64,000 bases of DNA from Capronia americana (GCA_016110215.1 JADWQD010000008.1:1054001-1118000), one strand, 5' to 3'; shown: positions 11,674-21,458, numbered from the stretch's first letter. Notes: generated from the letters alone by a model not told the origin. Program-made: numbers and translations.

Positions 11674-12169
11674 AAAACACCACTTTGGGTTTGTGAATGA
11701 GAATTAAGAACTTCACAATCGTTGTTGTTTCTTCGTAGCCTGCATTCTCAATTCATATTACACCGAACTCTGTATTGGCGGATTGAAGCTTGCGCTATCG
11801 TTGGTACCACAGCCAATTGAAGACTCGAAGACCTCGCAAGAAGGGCGATGACTCACCCAATTTCTTCCTTCTGCTTGGAAGGCGGGCTAGAATCCTACAA
11901 GCCACTAACTTAGCCGACCGAGTACACGAAGCTTCAGCGATCACTTGAAATGATCTAATCTCAGGCAATTGTTCTCGACTGTTGCAGGAGGGTCGGAACG
12001 GAAGGTCGAACGGTGAGTCATCCTGGTCAAGTGGTTGCTGCGCCTCGACACGCCAACAGCCAAATCACCCCCCATCAAATACTTCTTAAAGTGAGACTGT
12101 TCCTCCACTACGAAACGTCGGTCTTCCTCCAACAAAAATCCACCTAAAAGTAGCGAGAGAACGTCATTC
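11674..12169. other. Intergenic, no gene recognised
   Basis: About 500 bp between BVMO1 and the MJ1316-domain gene, expected to hold the BVMO1 terminator and the next promoter. I see no clear motif or coding frame. Confidence 0.4.
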
Positions 12170-12782
12170 ATGGCGGGCCGCAGTCCCACAGACGATCACG
12201 CACTGGAGTCTCGATCCAATGCAATCGACCTTCTGAGGAGTGTTGCACAAGAGCACCTTCAGGAGATCGACGAGGATCGAATCCAGGAGAAGAATGATGT
12301 GATCAAGAAGACTCAAGAGCTGGAGCGCTACGCAAAGCACAAACGACAGGGAAAGCAAGGCACCGCTCCGCCAAGCAACGACACGCCTCTGCCCAAGATG
12401 CGAACCGCTCAAGGCCAGTCAAGCCCTGACATAGTTTCGGCCAACTTGCTCACATCTTGTTCTAGATGTCCTTAGCCGACTCCAGTGGGACAAAGGCCTT
12501 GACATCTCAAAATATCTTGTCGGCTACTTCGAACGATTTGAAGGGATCAAGGAAATGCCCGCAAGGAATTGGATTTCTGAGAGCACAGACGAAGAGTGGA
12601 TCCCGCAACATCGCATCAAATATTTCAAGAAGATTTGTGAAGGTGGTGATCACGATATTGTCTGGGACCGCGAAACGCGGGTTGACAAGATCTTCGGCAC
12701 TGGCGCGGGAGCGAGCCGCATCGACGAGAATGATCAGGTGGACATTGTCTCCGAAGACGGCGGTGTGCGGTTGAGGCCTTGA
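12170..12782 (+). CDS. MJ1316 (DUF504) domain protein
   Basis: Small protein of about 186 aa. Exon 1 (12170-12413) encodes a charged helical N-terminus (HLQEIDEDRIQEKNDVIKKT). Exon 2 (12466-12782) encodes an MJ1316 or DUF504-type domain, seen as DVLSRLQWDKGLDISKY, LVGYFERFEGIKEMPARNW and IPQHRIKYFKK ... HDIVWDRETRVDKIFGTG. The family is proposed to recognise RNA cyclic-phosphate ends. The only splice junction that gives the natural MRTAQDVLSRLQWD reading is a 52-nt GC-AG intron (12414-12465) with donor GCCAGT. Alternatively the donor has mutated and the gene is decaying, or a GT donor two codons later is used with a less good junction. It has no obvious metabolic role in the island. Confidence 0.65.
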
Positions 12783-13132
12783 TCTACGGCCTGTCGATCG
12801 ATCTAGAAATGCTTTGCGACAACAGCGGGCGCGCAATGGAGAGTCAATTGAAAATCGATACAACCCCAAGGAGGTTCTGCTTGGCGCGATCCTCGCGCTG
12901 TCACACGGGATTCAGATAGATCTCGGAGGCGTGTTCGAGAACTTGCCAGATCGCGGACGAGTCCTACCTTCGGACTTATCCAATGCTTCACAAACCGAAT
13001 TTCACCGTCACGAGCCACAAGCACCCGCATATGGGTCACGCTGTATCACCATCACTTCGAAGCATACAAATACCACCTTTCAAGCCGTTGATGCTGATAT
13101 TCGATTCTTCACGAGCCTCCTATTCAGATAGC
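12783..13132. other. Intergenic, no gene recognised
   Basis: About 350 bp between two same-strand small genes. An open frame from 12983 is in phase with the secreted protein, but I treated it as 5-prime UTR because the signal peptide starts at the 13133 ATG. Confidence 0.4.
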
Positions 13133-13883
13133 ATGAGCACTCATGGACTTCTTCCACTTATGGCGGCAACATTGGCTGCCGCCATACCTTTAATCTCGTA
13201 CCCGGGTGGGATTCCGACCCTCAATGTCACATGTGGAGTGCGTTACCTCCTGAGATTCAGACCCCTGACGCATTGACACGACCAGGTTTACTACTGCACC
13301 GAAAAGAACTTTACCGGCCAGTGTGAATACCGCATGTTCCTGGATGACTTTTGCGTACCCTTACAGAATCAGTTTGTGAGTCGCTCGGGTTGAGAGTCAC
13401 AAGAGCGCAGCATCCGCGCTCCTTAGACATTGGCGAATTTCGCTTCATACCTATCTCAATCGCACCATATGATTCCGCCTAAAGCTGGGTGTTTCCACTT
13501 GCTGACTCAAGGCTCATGTGCAGTACCATGCTATCACTTCAGTGGGCCCAAACCCTGGGTGTACGTGCAATTTCTTCAAGTACGTCCCAAGCTCCTGCCA
13601 TCACACCTCCTTACCAGGCGAGAAAGAAAGAGCAACTGACATCCAATCCCTTACTAGAGACAAGAACTGCGAAGTCATAGCCTGGTGGAAGCAGGACTGG
13701 ACGAAAGATCCTGGAGGTGGTGCAGAAAATGTCACCTACCCTGGAACGAATGACCTTTCTCCACTGGGTATCAATGGCACTTTTGGAGGCGTCAAGTGTC
13801 ATGTAAACCCATCATCGGCTGCAACTGCCCCGCCGCCATATTGTTCAGTAGGAGAAGAAACGAATTGGCAATGGCAGTGTTAG
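13133..13883 (+). CDS. Small secreted cysteine-rich protein
   Basis: Four exons: 13133-13237, 13286-13375, 13524-13579 and 13658-13883. The introns are 13238-13285 (48 nt), 13376-13523 (148 nt) and 13580-13657 (78 nt), giving about 158 aa. It begins with a signal peptide-like stretch (MSTHGLLPLMAATLAAAIPL). The mature part has about ten Cys, including VYYCTEKNFTGQCEYR, DDFCVPLQNQ, SVGPNPGCTCNFFKDKNC and a terminal cluster ending QWQC. The pattern F-x-G-x-C ... C-x-L ... SVGP-x-x-G-x-x-C resembles widespread fungal secreted proteins with beta/gamma-crystallin-like spacing. It is probably extracellular and disulfide-rich. The second intron is long and its 3-prime site (ATGTGCAG) was chosen for frame, so that junction is the least secure. 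Effector or cell-wall roles are possible but unproven. Confidence 0.7.
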
Positions 13884-14661
13884 CCGTGCGAGCTGTTGTC
13901 CGTTGTCCAGTCACTTGTATTTGGTCTCGATCGTAACGTCCAAAGAGCTGGGAGAGAGGTGAGGTACCAGGCAGAACCATCAGAATGGAAATGGTCAGTA
14001 AGGTGTATCACCATTACAAGAATGTGGCTTGAACTTGGGGGAGGCGGGCTACCTTGGTCTGGCGGATGTCCCATTTCCAGACCAGATTCATGGACTCTGT
14101 TGGGTGTCGGAGTATGTGATCTCGAGATGCTAAGCGCTGGGAACTCCGTGCCCATCGGGTCCGTGATCGTACACGTACAGGGCATGCCTTGAATATTGGA
14201 GGCTTGCGTCGCCAACGTCGGTATAGTAGTTCTGGTTACAATCTGTCCAGAGAGAACTTTGAAGATGGATCACTGAGATTACTCTGAATGGTACAGATGC
14301 CTGTTTGGACATTCTTGTGCTGGAGAGACGAGCCCCCGAATGCCTGCACCAATCGGGGCTGCACGCTGAGCGAGAAGAAACCCCCGGCCCGCCGTACCAA
14401 TGGACAACAGTGAAGCTCGATCGGATGAGGCTTCCGCAGATCTTAGAAGGAGGAGGGCTGAAACACGTCGGCCGTCGAGAATGGGTCTTGAGGGGTCTAT
14501 CGCGGCCTTCTACGCCCAAAACGCCTCCGAGCTGCCGTGTGCGACCGAAGCATGCAACTCCACTGAGATTCAACAACCACGCACCATCTTGCGCGTTGAT
14601 CTTGGAGTACATTCCCTTCAGGAGGTAATATCCAAGGATCAGCAGTCCAACGTCAGCCAGC
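13884..14661. other. Intergenic, no gene recognised
   Basis: About 780 bp upstream of the aconitase-family gene. Overlapping open frames on both strands (for example 14130-14675 minus, 14305-14628 plus) lack domains. Promoter function for the aconitase-like gene is assumed. No TATA-like element stood out. Confidence 0.4.
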
Positions 14662-17572
14662 ATGACCGGTCTCACTCACACCACTCCCTACATCACCGTG
14701 CCAGAAGCGGTCTCCTTGCGACTCAACAGCCTGTTGCGTATCTTGGAGGATACCCGAAAAGTTAAGATCGTCTCGCCTGACCGTGTAAATGGCCTCCGCG
14801 GTCATCCCACCGAGCCAGAAGCGCGAACCATCCTTGACGAGATTGAATACCTCGCACACGTTCTTGCGGATGCAGGTCATGCCGCGGAAGCTGGGGCGTT
14901 GCGGGATGTCCGTGAGCTCGCAACACTATCCACTGATTTTGGAGGGTTAGGTCTGCGACCAAATGGTGAAACACTTTCCGAACAAGACACATCTGAGCTA
15001 CTGTTCTTGGTCTCTGCTCATCTCGAAGCGGTGAATTCTGCAGAAAGAGCGAAGGCACCGTTGAAGCCATTGTCGCAACGACCACAGGGACGTCGAGGTA
15101 TGACATTGGCCGAAAAGGTCTTTGCCGCGCACGACATCGACCAGAAGGGCGAAGTCAAACCCGGCGATGTAATCAGAGTGGATGTGGATTGGATTCTGGC
15201 TTCTGAATTATCGTGGAAGGTGAGTGACGGACGACCTCGAGGAGGCCATCCCTCCACTAACCGAGTTTCTCTTTCCATTAGGGGATGGAACGATGGTACG
15301 ATCGACTAGGCCAGCCGGGCATATGCAGAAATGATCGCTTTTGGCTTGCAGGAGACCATCTTGTAGATCCCAGAATCATCGATACCCCGAAGATCAAGTC
15401 ATTCGTCCAATCTAGTGAGCGTGCAAGGAAGGAATTTAAAATGACCGACAACCAGAGGATGAATGTGAGTTATCAAGCTTCTGTGCCGTATTTTCGGACT
15501 AAGCGTCTAACAACAGATGTTCTCTAACCTCACCAGTACACGATAATGCATACCGAATTTTGTCGTGAGCGAGCCCAGCCTGGAATGCTTGTCATCGGAT
15601 CGGACTCGCATACCTGCTCCGCCGGGTCAGTCAGCTGCCTTGCCATCGGCCTCGGAGTAGCGGACGTTATCTTACCCCTGATAACTGGCGAGACCTGGTT
15701 TAAGATTCCAGAGACGGTGGAAATCCGTTTCGTCAACAAGCCCAAACCTGGTATCTCGGGCAAGGATGTGATCTTGTACATCTTGAAGGAGCTCAAGCGG
15801 AACACGGTTGCCTCGGACCGCGTTGTCGAATACACCGGCCCCGGGGTGCGATATTTATCTTGTGATGCTCGTTTTGCAATCGCAAACATGACCACCGTAG
15901 GCTGGCAGTCCCACTCAGAGTTGGCCATCTGTTTACCGAGTTTAATAGGAATTTGGAGGCATCACCGGGATCTTCGTTCCAGATATGGTCACGCAGAGGT
16001 TCATCAACCGCCGAGTGAAGGCCAAGTATCGATCCAACGCCGTATATTTTCGGCCTGATGATGATGCCGCCTATGTCGAATCCCATGTCTTTGATCTTGC
16101 TCAAGTCAAATCGTTCGTGGCACGCTACCCAAAGCCGGACGATGTTGTCCCCGTGACGGAAGTGGAGGGTTTGGAATTGCAAGGATGTTTCATCGGCGCT
16201 TGTACCACGACCGAAGAAGAACTGGTGCTCGCAGCACTGGTTCTTGAGCAGGCGATGAAACTTGGGGCCAAGCCCAAACGTTCGGGGAAACGCAAGGTTG
16301 TACCTGGCTCAATGCCCATCCTCCACAATTTGCGAAAGCACGGGCTCATCGACATATATGAACGGGCTGGGTGGGAAGTCGGGGTTCCAGGATGCAGCTA
16401 CTGCGTTGGCATGTCTGCAGATCAGGCTGGGAAAGGTGAAACATGGCTGACAAGTCAAAACCGCAATTTCGAAAACCGAATGGGTCCAGGTATGTAATGA
16501 GATCTGCCACTCGTTCTTCAAGTTCGACTCACGGGTCTGGTCAGGTGCCTTTGGCAATCTAGCTTCGGCGGTCACAGTTGCGGCAAGCAGCTTCGACATG
16601 AAGGTAACAAACCCGGCACCGCTACTTGACTTCATCGACATGAATCGCGTGAATGCCATCTTGGGCCGAGAAAACAACCAAGAAACACTCATTGATCCGG
16701 ACTTTGTCGAGCCTGGGATGAAGCTTAGTGAGACCAGGACGTTGGATTCCCAACCGGGGCTTCCAGATTTGTCCTTTCGAAAGAATCGTGACGTTGAAGC
16801 TGCGGTGGTTGCCAGCGGCAGCGGTTCATATGCTATGCAGAATGGCCTTGAAGTCAACTTGGATTCAGCTTCTAGGCCATCACGGTCCTCAGCAACAGAA
16901 TCGAACATGTCTAAACCTCAAAGGCCCGAGATTGGGCCCTCAATCATCAAAGGGAAGGTGGCACGACTAGGGGACTTCATCGACACCGATGCACTGGCCC
17001 CGAATGAGGCAATATCGAAACCAAACATCACGCGAGAACAGCTCGGCACATATTGCCTCTATCACACACATCCAGAGTTTCGCCGGCAGGTCCGAGAACT
17101 CGGTCACAATATCGTTGTCGCCGGCGAAGCCTTTGGCTGTGGAAGCAGTCGTGAAGATGCAGTCGGGGCCCTGCAGGGTGCTGGGGTGCAATGTGTGATT
17201 GCGAAGAGCTTTGCTTTCATCTATGCCCGGAACCAACCAAACCTCGGCCTTCTCGGGTTTGAAATGAAAGACCCAGGATTCTGGGAGGTCGTGGCCGATG
17301 GTCGAGAGATGAAAATCGATCTGGATCGTTTGCGCCTGGACTTGCAGGTGGATGACCAGGGAACCTACGAGGAATTCCATTTCGAATTGAGCCCCATGCA
17401 ACGGCGACTGATGGAATGTGGTGGAGCTGCGAAGGCGTTTGGCCGATGGGGAAAGGGGCTTTGGGAAGCCTTGACTTCGCAGACGCCAGGCCATGACACT
17501 CACAATCAGGTGGCACCCTCCGACTTTGGAACATTGGAAGAGGATAGAGAAGGGGCAAAAATGCAGTGGTAG
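14662..17572 (+). CDS. Single-chain aconitase/LeuCD-family hydro-lyase
   Basis: Five exons: 14662-15219, 15282-15464, 15537-15896, 15949-16489 and 16545-17572. The introns are 62, 72, 52 and 55 nt, giving about 889 aa. It belongs to the [4Fe-4S] aconitase superfamily, whose members dehydrate, rehydrate or isomerise hydroxy-carboxylates. Large-subunit motifs are GSDSHTCSAGS, the cluster ligand in FIGACTTTEE (Cys about 452) and the ligand pair PGCSYCVG (Cys about 516 and 519). A poorly conserved linker (about 600-675) leads to a LeuD-like swivel domain with DFIDTDALAPNEAI and FGCGSSREDA (about 745-750). The first ~120 residues form an extra N-terminal part lacking those motifs. There is no obvious mitochondrial presequence, so it is perhaps cytosolic. 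It is longer than fungal Leu1 (about 780 aa), which has both subunits in one chain, and its motifs differ (ACTTT instead of SCTNS/SCTNG). It is followed by a lyase gene on the same strand, which suggests consecutive steps. Confidence 0.9.
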
Positions 17573-18082
17573 AGAGCGTTGTGATACGTCGAGAACGTAG
17601 CGATGGGACATACATACCCACTCTTGGGAGACAAGACTTGGACTGGGCTCAGAGCTCGGGTCCTTGACTTGGGCAAAGTCGCTCATTCGTGCCCAGCGAC
17701 AGCATGCCTAAAGTGTATCTGCCTGCTTCGGTGGTCCATATGGCAAAAACGACACTGCTTCAGGTGGCGGCCAGTCCACCATGCTCCAGACTTCTCGGGC
17801 GATTACGCTCAAGAATTCCTTCGGGACTCGAAATGAAGATGATTCGCACGGTGCCGTGGTCTGGGCGACTTGCGCCGATTGGTTTGTTCCCCTTCGATCA
17901 ACCCTTCCACTATAAGCGCCCGGGGAAAGGAGGATGGACAGGGGCTTAGCACGTCAAGGATGAGTTATAAAGCCGAGACCTTTCAAACACGGCTCTATTG
18001 TCGTTTAGCTGCGAGCACACTCTCTCCCTAGGCTTGGATCTACCGTACTCCCCTACTTTGACGGCTAACTGATTAATCCAGC
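17573..18082. promoter_or_regulatory. Upstream region of lyase gene
   Basis: About 510 bp without a gene. The decamer ATCAACCCTT (17897-17906) sits just before a TATA-like ACTATAAG (about 17909-17916), some 170 bp before the lyase start. The same decamer precedes the TATA of the P450 gene. Confidence 0.35.
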
Positions 18083-19021
18083 ATGGCAAAAACCAATGGG
18101 GATCATCGTGCACAACTTCCTTCAACCGGAGCGGCACGACTTCGCGAGTTGATAGCGGGAGGAAAGATAGTCGTCTGCCCGGGAGTGTATGACGGGTTCA
18201 GCGCGCGCATCATGATCGAAGCGGGCGTGGATGCCATGTACATGACCGGAGCCGGCACATCGATGTCGCGGCTCGGCATGGCCGACTTGGGCCTCGCCAC
18301 TCTGAACGACATGACCGCCAATGCCGCCATGATCGCGGGTCTCGACCCGACTGTGCCTCTGATCGCTGACGCCGACGCGGGATACGGCGGCCCGTTGTCG
18401 GTGCGACGGACCGTGCAGGAATACATCAAAGCCGGTGTCGCTGGCCTCCACCTCGAGGACCAAGTGCAGACAAAACGATGCGGCCATCTCGGCTCCAAGG
18501 AGTTGGTCGACGAAGAAGTATACATTTCGCGAATCAGAGCCGCTGTCCTTGCCCGGGACGCAATGCCGAACGGAGACATCGTCATCATCGCGCGCACCGA
18601 CGCGTTGCAGGGGCTCGGCTACACTGCTGCCGTTGGGCGACTGAAGAAGGCCGTGGCCGCGGGCGCAGATGTCGCCTTCCTTGAGGCCCCAACCACAATT
18701 GAGCAGATGCGTGCCGTGTGCCGTGACCTGGGCTCGGCGCCGGTCCTGTTGAACATGGTCACGGGAAGCATCACGCCGAACATCAGTGTTGCCGAGGCCC
18801 AAGAGCTCGGCTTCCGAATCATGATCTATCCGGCCCTTTCGGTGGGAGCGGCTTATGAGGCCATCAGCGCCGCGGTCCACGAACTGAAGGAGACAGGGAC
18901 GGTGAAGCCAACCAAGGTCATGGTCGGCGGTCCGAAAAGGTTGTTTGAGGTATGCGGTCTGAACGAACTGATGGCCTTTGACCTGGCCTCTGGAGGTTCG
19001 GCCTATAGCAACGGTGTTTGA
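18083..19021 (+). CDS. Isocitrate lyase/PEP mutase-family C-C lyase
   Basis: Intronless, 312 aa, full length for the methylisocitrate lyase/2,3-dimethylmalate lyase/oxaloacetase group. These are Mg2+-dependent TIM-barrel enzymes that cleave a C-C bond next to a hydroxyl in substituted malates or isocitrates. Visible are the metal-binding DADAGYGG (96-103), LEDQ (124-127) and the active-site loop KRCGH (131-135), whose Cys is the catalytic acid/base in true lyases and is absent in phosphonomutases. IIARTDAL and the GxGxxY-like helix are also typical. It carries no PTS1 and no mitochondrial targeting sequence that I can see. It is the immediate downstream neighbour of the aconitase-family enzyme, same strand, 510 bp apart. 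Expected products are pyruvate, glyoxylate or oxaloacetate-derived acids plus a second acid. The exact substrate is unknown. Confidence 0.93.
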   Translation: MAKTNGDHRAQLPSTGAARLRELIAGGKIVVCPGVYDGFSARIMIEAGVDAMYMTGAGTSMSRLGMADLGLATLNDMTANAAMIAGLDPTVPLIADADAGYGGPLSVRRTVQEYIKAGVAGLHLEDQVQTKRCGHLGSKELVDEEVYISRIRAAVLARDAMPNGDIVIIARTDALQGLGYTAAVGRLKKAVAAGADVAFLEAPTTIEQMRAVCRDLGSAPVLLNMVTGSITPNISVAEAQELGFRIMIYPALSVGAAYEAISAAVHELKETGTVKPTKVMVGGPKRLFEVCGLNELMAFDLASGGSAYSNGV

Positions 19022-19073
19022 GAATGGAATTTCCGGGAAGTATTGGTGGAACCTCGCGCGCCCACTTGGGAGT

Positions 19074-19300
19074 GTGGCAGCAACCTATATTTTGGGAGGA
19101 AAAGAAACCAGGTTTCAACTACAGTATCTAAATGGTTCTCTCTCTCCCCCTCTCCTTCTCGAGCTACTACAAACTTCACGAGAGCTTCACGTGGCAGCCT
19201 ATATCACGGGGAAGAAGACACCGTGTTTCAACTATCTGGATGGTTCTCTCTCCCTCTCCTTTTCGAGCCACTACGAACTTCACGAGAGCTTCACGTGCAC
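19074..19300. repeat. Imperfect tandem duplication covering the ALDH 3-prime end
   Basis: Two copies of a ~115-bp unit lie head to tail. Both start near GGCAGC..CCTATAT (about 19074 and 19191), continue through GTTTCAACTA, TGGTTCTCTCTC, a CT-rich stretch and CTTCTCGAG/CTTTTCGAG, and end in ACTTCACGAGAGCTTCACGTG. The right copy contains the last codons and stop of the ALDH (minus strand, stop at 19280-19282). The left copy is a separated duplicate in the convergent intergenic space. Several substitutions and a short indel separate the copies. Confidence 0.85.
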
Positions 19301-20758
19301 AGCCTTGCATTGAGTCAATTCGAAAAGTTCGTCGAGGCCATGCTCCCTGCCCATGCCTGATTGCTTGTAGCCCCCGAATGGAATGCCGAGAAAGTGGGTG
19401 CTGACCGTGTTGACCCAGACGTAGCCTGCTTGCATCTTCCTGACTGCCCTCTGCGCAGTCGCAATGTTCGTCGTGTATATCGCACCCGTCAACCCGTATT
19501 CCACCGAATTGGCCTGTCGAAAGAGCTCTTGCTCATCGTTCCACTTCAACACACACATGACCGGCCCGAAAATCTCTTCCTGGGCGATCTGCATATCATG
19601 TCGAACGTCCGCAAATATCGTCGGCATCATATAGAAGCCATGTCGGGGCGTGTCTGGGACTGTTCCGCCAAGGACCAAGGTGGCTCCTTCGCTCTTACCG
19701 ATCTCGACGTATTTCTGAACCCGATTCAGGGCGTTTCGATCCACGAGCGCTCCCATTGTAGTATCGTGATCCAGTGGATCGCCAGGTTTGTAGGTAGAGC
19801 GGACTTTGTCCACCACCAGTTCGAGGACCTTGTCATACAGGGACTCGTGCAGGAAGATTCGGGATGTTGAGGAACAAGACTGGCCACACCAAGCAAAGTT
19901 CATGCCACGAACGATGCCCTCGACAAGTTGCGGGATATCGGCATCCGGGTACGCGATCAGGGCGTTTTTACCGCCGAGTTCGAAAGTGGTCAATTTCAGA
20001 GTGTCGGCACCGGCTCGTTGGATCAAGCGACCGATAGGGACGCTTCCAACCAGTGTGATCTTCCGCACGATGGGGTGGCTCGATAGCATTGCGCCGCAGT
20101 CTCTTCCGCCTGCCAGGACGTTGACTACGCCGGGGGGGAAGAGGTTTCCAATGAGTTCCATCATCCGGAGTGCCGAGATCGGGGCTTGTTCAGCTACTTT
20201 GATGACCGCGGTGTTCCCGACGGCGATCGCGCTGGCAAGTTTCATCCCCAGCATCATGACCGGGTGATTGTACGCCACGATTCGTGCGACCACTCCCAGG
20301 GGTTCTCGGATCGTGTAGTTGAACGTCTCATCTGATAGATGGTGCGTGTCGCCTGTCACTGCAGGCACGAGTCCGGCAAACAGGTCGAAGTTGTCCGCGG
20401 TGTATTCGACGTCCTGGCGCATGATTGCAACCGGGTTGCCTACGTTCCAGGCATCAAGTGCAGCCAACTCATCGACATGGTCGCGGATCACTTGCGCCGC
20501 CCTGCGAAGAAGCTTACACCTTGTTATTGAAGGCGTCGCACTCCAACCGGGGAAGGCCTTGTCTGCAGCTTCGAGGGCAGCCACCGTGTCCTTTGTCCCC
20601 GCGAAAGCGACTTTGGTGATGGTCTTGCCAGTACCTGGGCTGATCACGTCTCTGTATTCGCCATCAATGGTTTCATGAAACGATCCATCATAAAAGAGCC
20701 CCGTGTTCTTGGGTAGATAGGCATCGACATGGTGCCCGTTAATAGTATTTCCAGCCAT
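19280..20758 (-). CDS. Aldehyde dehydrogenase (betaine-aldehyde-dehydrogenase-like)
   Basis: Intronless, 492 aa, complete NAD(P)-dependent aldehyde dehydrogenase. Visible are the cofactor loop GSVPIGRLI, general-base Glu in FELGGKNALI (about residue 255-260) and nucleophilic Cys in WCGQSCSSTSR (about 290), followed by the C-terminal GYKQSGMGREHG motif. It converts an aldehyde intermediate to the acid. The gene is convergent with the lyase gene (258 bp between stops, occupied by a tandem duplication) and divergent from the P450 gene across a 700-bp shared promoter. That arrangement suggests co-regulation with the P450. Substrate class is not readable from sequence; BADH-like enzymes in fungi accept varied aldehydes. 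Confidence 0.95.
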   Translation of the reverse strand: MAGNTINGHHVDAYLPKNTGLFYDGSFHETIDGEYRDVISPGTGKTITKVAFAGTKDTVAALEAADKAFPGWSATPSITRCKLLRRAAQVIRDHVDELAALDAWNVGNPVAIMRQDVEYTADNFDLFAGLVPAVTGDTHHLSDETFNYTIREPLGVVARIVAYNHPVMMLGMKLASAIAVGNTAVIKVAEQAPISALRMMELIGNLFPPGVVNVLAGGRDCGAMLSSHPIVRKITLVGSVPIGRLIQRAGADTLKLTTFELGGKNALIAYPDADIPQLVEGIVRGMNFAWCGQSCSSTSRIFLHESLYDKVLELVVDKVRSTYKPGDPLDHDTTMGALVDRNALNRVQKYVEIGKSEGATLVLGGTVPDTPRHGFYMMPTIFADVRHDMQIAQEEIFGPVMCVLKWNDEQELFRQANSVEYGLTGAIYTTNIATAQRAVRKMQAGYVWVNTVSTHFLGIPFGGYKQSGMGREHGLDELFELTQCKAVHVKLS

Positions 20759-21458
20759 TTAGCGTGATCGGTTTGTTGTGTGGTCTGGGATGATTTGAGC
20801 CCAGACAATACCGATTTGAAACTGGGTTGAGGACGCTTGGGTTGACCAGGGCGCTGGATAATACCTGGAAGGTCGTTACACGGAGCCTCTCTAGGCGGTC
20901 CACAGTATCTCGATCGGCGGAGAACCGCAAATTGTGCGGAGGGAAGAGGCCGTTTGCGCCGACCAGCTCTTGGACACGAATACGGTCCCTTCGACCGGGA
21001 ACAGCACTGTTGTCAATGCTGATGTGGAGCAGCTGTGATTGGAATGCTTGGCCACGTGGCGGTGCCGGCCCTCAGATGGCTGGGGAATAGCTACCACCTC
21101 CTCATTGTTTGATGTCGTCTCCCGTGGACCAATGACATCTTGCCGTTACGCCGCCGGTTTCGCGCCGACGAGAATTTGGCCAATCGGCAAATCTCGCAGC
21201 AATCGCGAAAACCGGGTCCCCCCAGAATCCAAAGATTGAAGCATCCGCAGACGCCTTCAGCTAGTTGCAAAGACCACTGGGACGAGGCCCAGTGTGAGCA
21301 AGTCACCGCCACCATAGGAGATCTGGCAGGGTTTCCAGGACAGTGAGTGGCCAAGCCTGGTGCCCGTTGATCGTGTATCAACCCTTATTTATACCACCAC
21401 TCCTGGGATTCCCAGTCGTAAGCCGGGACGGAGCCTGATCATCACGTGTTCCAGAGTC
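20759..21458. promoter_or_regulatory. Divergent ALDH/P450 promoter with inverted repeat
   Basis: Contains CCGGTTTCGCG (21154-21164) and its near-perfect inverse CGCGAAAACCGG (21204-21215), separated by 39 bp that include a CCAAT element (GGCCAATCGGC, near 21178-21188) and inner GCCGA/TCGGC arms. The P450 side has ATCAACCCTT followed by TTATTTATA (about 21378-21393), a plausible TATA 70 bp before the ATG. CGG/CCG triplets are frequent (for example CGGCGGAGAACCG at 20915-20927), fitting Zn2Cys6 control. Confidence 0.45.

Noticed and set aside
14130..14675. 181-codon minus-strand frame as a membrane protein
   Set aside because: No domain, overlaps the start of the aconitase-family gene and other frames; looks like a chance open frame.
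18122..18880. 252-codon minus-strand frame opposite the lyase gene
   Set aside because: Antisense shadow of a well-supported gene with high GC in third positions.
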